This document shows, piece by piece, positions 59,605-64,000 of a stretch of 64,000 nucleotides of DNA (position 1 is the first letter of the stretch; every line of letters starts with the position of its first letter). The stretch is from Anisodus tanguticus (taxonomy: Eukaryota > Streptophyta > Magnoliopsida > Solanales > Solanaceae): assembly GCA_034509755.1 (NCBI GenBank), contig CM067541.1, positions 3,274,001 through 3,338,000 of the forward strand. The letters are read 5' to 3'. The notes under the pieces were generated by a model, which was not told the DNA's origin, searched no databases, and worked only from the letters and a program-made list of their open reading frames with translations. The position numbers were made by a program, and so were the translations under genes.

Positions 59605-60385
59605 CTAAAGGACTTGAATTCCTTTCAACCGACTTATAAGGATGTTTAACATACTTAGACTCAAACAGATTTGACATTTTGATTGATTGCATTCAAACTT
59701 AGGCAATACTTCCAAACTAATCATTTTTCGCAAGGTTCTATAATTGACATGTCCTAAACGTGAATGCCATAAATTATTTGACTTAAGTAAGTAAGACGAA
59801 GCAGAAACTTTATTATTATTGGCAACGACCATTACATTCGGTTTGAAAAGGCCCTGCGTGAGGTAACCTTTTCCTATGTACATCTCGTTCTTACTTATTA
59901 CAACCTTGTCAGAAACAAAAACACACTTAAAACCGTTCTTTACTAGAAGTCCGGTAGATACTAGATTTTTCCTAATTTCAGGAACATGACAGACGTTGTT
60001 GAGAGTCACCACCTTGCCAGATGTCATCTTCAGCAGTATCTTTCCATAACCTTCAATTTTGGCCGTTGCAGAATTTCCCATATATATGGTCTTGTCGGGC
60101 CCGGCGGGAGCATATGAAGCAAAGGCTTCTCTAACAGCACAAATGTGGCGAGTGGCGCCAGAGTCAATCCACCACTCTTTCGGATTTCCCACTAGGTTGC
60201 ACTCAGACAACATAGCGCACAAGTCATCAAATTCCTCGTTTGTTTCAACCATATTAGCCCGACCCTTCTTCTTTTCCTTTTTTGGAGCACGACAGTCTGC
60301 AACTTTATGTCCGATTTTTCCACAATTGTGGCAATTTCCCTTGAATTTCTTCTTGTTGGGATAGCTCCTTGGTCCCGATGCATTT
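59605..60385 (-). pseudogene. Copia zinc knuckle, protease and pre-integrase segment
   Basis: The minus-strand frame includes the CCHC knuckle CHNCGKIGHKVADC (60297-60338), then KEWWIDSGATRHIC (the DSG-type aspartic protease site), then CHVPEIRKNLVSTGLLVKNG, then LWHSRLGHVNYRTLRKM (GAG-pre-integrase HHCC region). The integrase zinc-finger end (CQICLSLSM) runs out of frame at about 59620. A frame change separates it from gag. Confidence 0.9.
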
Positions 60386-60395
60386 TTCCTCTTTT

Positions 60396-61106
60396 TCAGA
60401 TTAGTTGGGGCAGTTTCTCCGCTGCCTTGTTATCTTCCTCGATTCTCAACCGGACGATGAGATCTTCTAGTGTCATCTCCTTTCGCTTGTGTTTCAAGTA
60501 ATTTTTGAAGTCCTTCCATGAAGGAGACAACTTTTCTATTACGGCCGCAACTTGAAACGCCCCACTAATCACCAAACCTTCAGCGAGTAGATCGTGGATG
60601 ATAACCTGCAACTCTTGAACTTGAGTAACAACAGACTTGCCATCTACCATTTTGTAGTCCAGAAATTTGGCAGCGATGAACTTCTTTAATCCAACATCTT
60701 CTGTTTTATATTTCTTTTCCAACGCATCCCATAGTTCTTTTGATGTTTCCACATTACTATAGACGTTGTAAAGATCATCCTCCAGTCTGCTAAGAATATA
60801 ATTCTTGCACAAAAAATCTGAGTGCTTCCATGCCTCAGTTACAACAAAACGTTCATTCTCAGGTGTTGATTCCGGCAAAACCGGAACGACCTCCTTAATA
60901 AACTTTTGGAGGTTTAAAGTAGTTAAAGAGAAGAACATCTTTTGTTGCCATCGTTTGAAATCAATTCCGGTGAATTTTCCAGGCTTCTCTGCCGGAGCCG
61001 GTGCTGGTGCAGTACGACTGGAGGACGCAACATTGCTCGTAGAACCAACCACGGGGGCTGGTGTGGCAGTAGCAATAGCATTCAAATTTGGAGTCATGTC
61101 TCCCAT
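60396..61106 (-). CDS. Copia gag (UBN2-type), 236 codons before the frame break
   Basis: Begins MGDMTPNLNAIATATPAPVV with an Ala/Pro/Ser-rich N-terminus. It then shows the UBN2 gag core: KFTGIDFKRWQQKMFFSL, a helical segment with ELWDALEKKYKTED, KFLDYKMVDGKSVVTQVQEL and PSWKDFKNYLKHKRKEMTLE. It ends at a stop just before the zinc knuckle, where the frame shifts. Gag forms the cytoplasmic particle. Leader of about 2 kb upstream. Confidence 0.88.
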   Translation of the reverse strand: MGDMTPNLNAIATATPAPVVGSTSNVASSSRTAPAPAPAEKPGKFTGIDFKRWQQKMFFSLTTLNLQKFIKEVVPVLPESTPENERFVVTEAWKHSDFLCKNYILSRLEDDLYNVYSNVETSKELWDALEKKYKTEDVGLKKFIAAKFLDYKMVDGKSVVTQVQELQVIIHDLLAEGLVISGAFQVAAVIEKLSPSWKDFKNYLKHKRKEMTLEDLIVRLRIEEDNKAAEKLPQLI

Positions 61107-61278
61107 TTCTATCGCAAACGAAGCAACATAAAAAGTTTAATAAACGGTGAAGACTTCGAACCGAATCAGTTTTGACAGCAACAAATGTAATACACAACGG
61201 TGAAGATTTTATTTCTTCAAACCGAATCAAGGTTACACAAACAAATTTAAAATACTTGAAACGAAATGCAGTAAATTG

Positions 61279-62360
61279 TAGGGGTGAGCGGGTCCGGGTA
61301 CCCTAACATTTTTTAACTACCCGAACCCTACCCGGTAAAAGATCGGTTCCTAAATTTACTACCCGGAACCTACCCGTAGCAATCATTACCCGGAACCTAC
61401 CCGGGTACCCTGTAAATAAAAAAACACAGATTAAGCAACATTTTTTTAGCCTATGAGAATAAAAAAGAGTTCTAAAATAATTTCATCCAATAGTTTTTAG
61501 CCTGCAATCGGAGTTTTTAGTACCATTATAAGAAGTTTTAGAAAATTTAATTCTGTAACCAAAACCTAAAATTGCAAGCCAAATTTGATACTCAATTAAT
61601 TGAATGTGTTGATTTCAAAATAAATTTGGAAATATCTGAACTAAACTTATTTTTGTGTTCATAAGCTCTTCGATACAAAAGAAAAGCTTTATTATACTAG
61701 TAAATCCCTAAATTTCATCTTCACAACTACAAAAATATACACAAATTTTAAAAATAGATTTACATTTCAAATAAAAAAGTAATACAAATTGAAAATGAGT
61801 ATCACCGAAATAGAACGAAGCATAGGATATTAAAAAGAAATTGAAGAGTTAGATATGAACCCATATGCATTTTAGGGACGACGTGAACACAACCAAGGGA
61901 GAGAAAGAGGCAAATGTGAAGCTTCAACGACGACAATGATGAAAGTACCTAAGAGAAAGCTTCAACAACGACGACAATGAAGCTCGGTGGTGTAGCTAAA
62001 ACGTCATTGTTATTGAGAGAGTTTTGGGTGTTTTCTCTTAGGGCACAAAGAGCATTCTAGAATAAAAGGGTGAAAATCAATGTACATGCGTGCAACAAAC
62101 AATTTTGGAGAAAGTTAAAAGTGGTCCAAATGTTTCTAAAAAAAGTAAAAATATTTAATATTTTATAGGTTCCGGAGTATCGGTTCCGGTCCGGGTACCC
62201 TGTCTCTATTTGCCGGAACCGGAACCGGACCCGACATTGATCGGTTCCTAATTTTACTACCCGGACCCTACCCGTTGTTATAATATATCTACCCGGAACC
62301 TACCCGTTAGTGTCGGTTCCGGTCGGGTAGCTGGGTACCCTGTACCCGTGCTCACCCCTA
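61279..62360. mobile_element. Non-autonomous hAT element (1.08 kb) in the Copia leader
   Basis: The ends TAGGGGTGAGC and GCTCACCCCTA are perfectly inverted. A perfect 8-bp TSD GTAAATTG lies at 61271-61278 and 62361-62368. The subterminal regions are full of GGTACCCTGTACCCG, CTACCCGGAACCTACCCG and similar words (about 120 bp left, 190 bp right). The AT-rich middle has no transposase. Confidence 0.93.
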
Positions 62361-63030
62361 GTAAATTGTATGTTGTATACTTGATGAGGTTTTTAGTCTT
62401 CAAATGAGTAGAAAGTTATGAAAACTTTAATTTCAACCGGAGTAGAAAATCCAAAGATTTTAGTCTCCAAACAACATATAAGTTCGTTACACCGAAACAA
62501 CAAATATTTTTTTTCCCAGTAAATTGTATGTTGTATACTTGATGAAGTTTTTATATCTTCAAATCAAGTACCCAAATGAGTAGAAAGTTATGAAAACTTT
62601 AATCTCAACCGGAGTAGAAAATCCGAAGATTTTAGTCTCCAAACAACATATAAGTTCGTTATACCGAAACAACAAACATTTTTTTTTCTTCAGTAAATTG
62701 TATACTTGATGAAGTTTTTATATCTTCAAATCAAGTACCCAAATGAGTAGAAAGTTATGAAAACTTTAATCTCAACCGGAGTAGAAAATTCGAAGATTTT
62801 AGTCTCCAAACAACATATAAGTTCGTTACACCGAAACAACAAACATTTTTTTTTCTTCAGTAAATTGTATGTTGTATACTTGATGAAGTTTTTATATCTT
62901 CAAATCAAGTACCCAAATGAATAGAAAGTTATGAAAACTTTAATCTCAACCGTAGTAGAAAATCCGAACATTTTAGTCTCCAAACAACATATAAGTTCGT
63001 TACACCGAAACAACAAACATTTTTTTTCCA
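62361..63030 (-). repeat. Four tandem leader repeats (158-174 bp) of the Copia element
   Basis: Units start at 62361, 62519, 62693 and 62860, each with GTAAATTGTA, TATACTTGATGA(A/G)GTTTTT, GAGTAGAAAGTTATGAAAAC, TTTAGTCTCCAAACAACATA and AAGTTCGTTA(C/T)ACCGAAACA. They lie between the 5' LTR and gag, so they are part of the transcribed leader. The region 61140-61270 carries an older, shorter variant (GTGAAGA(C/T)TT...TTCAAACCG). Confidence 0.92.
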
Positions 63031-63082
63031 GTAAACGTTCTGTAATTGTTAAACAAGAACAAATGAACACAGAAATAATTAA

Positions 63083-63097
63083 TAAATTCCTTAAGCT
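63083..63097 (-). promoter_or_regulatory. Unusual post-LTR site, complementary to the element's own LTR
   Basis: Immediately after the 5' LTR end (63098) the minus strand reads AGCTTAAGGAATTTATT rather than TGGTATCAGAGC. Its 13 nt CTTAAGGAATTTA (63095-63083) are perfectly complementary to TAAATTCCTTAAG in the LTR transcript (63232-63220), also conserved in the other LTR (56272-56284). Confidence 0.7.
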
Positions 63098-63578
63098 TGT
63101 TATCTCGCCTGTGTTCAAAAAATCAGAAAAAAACAACAACCAAAACCAGAAAAAACAGAAACTGGAAAAATAATGCAGAAGTAAAAAAATATCCGAGACC
63201 ACAGAATTCACTGTGTGTCCTTAAGGAATTTAATCCCCTCACTGTACCCGAGGTTATGGATTACTTCCTCCCAGGATAAAACGGATATACATGTCGCAGG
63301 AGTAGCGGTACATCAAACGCCTTCGACTTCGACGAACTCAAAGTTGGCAACGAAACACAGTAAGACTCGATAGTTTTATTTGTGAAAAGAATGCAGATTT
63401 TTCAGATGCAGGAAAAAATTTCAAGTGTATTAAAAATGAGGCATTGCCTCAGTTTATATAGCCTCGAAGGTGCCTCTTCGGAATAGGTTGGTGACTGTTT
63501 GAAAAGGTTGCCTTCATTTTCCTTCCATTTCTCATTCACACCAACTTGACTAGTTTTATTCATTAACTATCTTTAACA
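63098..63578 (-). mobile_element. 5' LTR of the 7.4-kb Copia element
   Basis: Minus-strand start TGTTAAAGATAGTTAATG, with TATA CTATATAAACTG about 115-125 bp in, and end GGCGAGATAACA. Flanked on the right by TSD ATCAT. Confidence 0.95.
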
Positions 63579-63583
63579 ATCAT

Positions 63584-64000
63584 GAGAACAACATTACCTT
63601 AATTAATGCCTTTGTATGTATGATGAGTTCGAAGACATATCCACTACAAACATATCTTTATGTATTCAGCCAGCAAGTCAAACTTTAAGGCCACGGTAAT
63701 TTTCAGAAATTTGCCTTGAAATTTATTCTCCAATGAATTTGCGATACACATGCTTGATGATGCAACCAGCAAATACAACCAACAGTTAAAAGACAACCTT
63801 TCCCGCATTGTAAAACACCCAAGGACTTCAAACACTGGCTTTCCTCTATGGACCATTAAAAAAAATCCAATACACTCCTTAACAAAAATAATACCTTTCT
63901 TTATCTCCTTTACAAATCAGAACACAAAAGATTAAAACAGTAAAAAAAATAGATTTCTTAAGCTTGTTATCTTTAGTGTTCAAAGCAGTATTTTGGTAAA
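63584..64000. mobile_element. Window edge: possible second related Copia junction
   Basis: At 63952-63990 the sequence TTTCTTAAGCTTGTTATCT...AGTGTTCAAA resembles the post-LTR site plus LTR end of the 7.4-kb element (TTCCTTAAGCTTGTTATCT...TGTGTTCAAA). This would put the end of another, diverged LTR at 63965, running out of the window. The 370 bp before it show no gene. Confidence 0.5.

Larger units (their letters stand above)
56154..63578 (-). mobile_element. Complete Copia LTR retrotransposon, 7.4 kb, minus strand
   Basis: LTRs at 56154-56629 and 63098-63578 and a perfect 5-bp TSD ATCAT (56149-56153, 63579-63583). By eye the LTRs differ at about 15 substitutions plus small indels (roughly 3%), implying a fairly young insertion. 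Order on the minus strand: 5' LTR, unusual post-LTR site, about 2-kb leader with tandem repeats (and an hAT MITE), gag, protease, integrase, RT, RNase H, polypurine ATGTGGGGGAT, 3' LTR. Gag type (UBN2) and pol features suit the Tork/Tnt1-like branch. Several frameshifts in pol make it non-autonomous. Confidence 0.95.

Noticed and set aside
62361..63030. Centromeric or telomeric satellite
   Set aside because: Only four units, confined to the leader of one retrotransposon with intact LTRs and TSDs.
1..64000. CRISPR arrays, bacterial operons or a prokaryotic defence system
   Set aside because: The window is plant nuclear DNA; repeats found have transposon or microsatellite structure, and no regularly spaced short repeats with unique spacers occur.

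Overview
The window is eukaryotic nuclear DNA from a plant, most likely a Solanaceae species and probably Nicotiana. It is AT-rich and intron-containing, and is packed with solanaceous repeats (tRNA-derived SINEs of the TS and Au types, Stowaway, Tourist and hAT MITEs). It also carries a UGT71-type glycosyltransferase relic of the kind found in tobacco. Species was not tested; this is an inference from gene content and repeats.

Host genes, left to right: the last 39 codons of a medium-chain quinone oxidoreductase-like gene (1-117, +); an intact 433-residue plant-specific protein of unknown function with two RC(R/K)S(D/E)PM motifs (4477-5778, +); a SOSS complex subunit B homologue, an OB-fold ssDNA-binding protein (14893-15312, +); a broken UDP-glycosyltransferase (17861-20116, -); a broken remnant of the nuclear gene for plastid ribosomal protein S20 (about 22919-23145, +); an intact organelle-type PPR protein (25623-27107, -); and a five-exon Yippee-like zinc-binding protein spread over 10.9 kb (42440-53341, +), which no single ORF reveals. 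A degenerate tRNA-Pro(AGG) lies inside the first Yippee intron.

Mobile DNA makes up most of the rest. Two solo LTRs of one family lie in opposite orientation (10110-11509 and 28196-29545), each with a perfect 5-bp target duplication; a third, damaged relative is at 30302-31347. From about 31.3 to 42.2 kb is a nested stack: an old plus-strand Copia element contains a truncated minus-strand Copia element, which in turn contains a 3.5-kb hAT transposon inside its reverse-transcriptase region. The 3' LTR of the outer element ends about 200 bp upstream of the Yippee start codon. The Yippee introns hold a Stowaway MITE, an Au SINE, a Mutator-like foldback element, an hAT MITE and a LINE that landed inside another long-TIR element. 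Downstream are TRIM-like relics (54.2-55.5 kb) and a complete 7.4-kb Copia retrotransposon (56154-63578, -) with matching TSDs, a tandem-repeat leader and a secondary hAT MITE.

The most unusual observation concerns that last element. Directly after its 5' LTR there is no TGG-type tRNA primer-binding site. Instead a 13-nt segment there is perfectly complementary to a segment of its own LTR, in the transcribed part. This suggests a self-priming or structured-leader arrangement not usual for plant Copia elements. A second, diverged copy of the same junction is seen at the right edge of the window.
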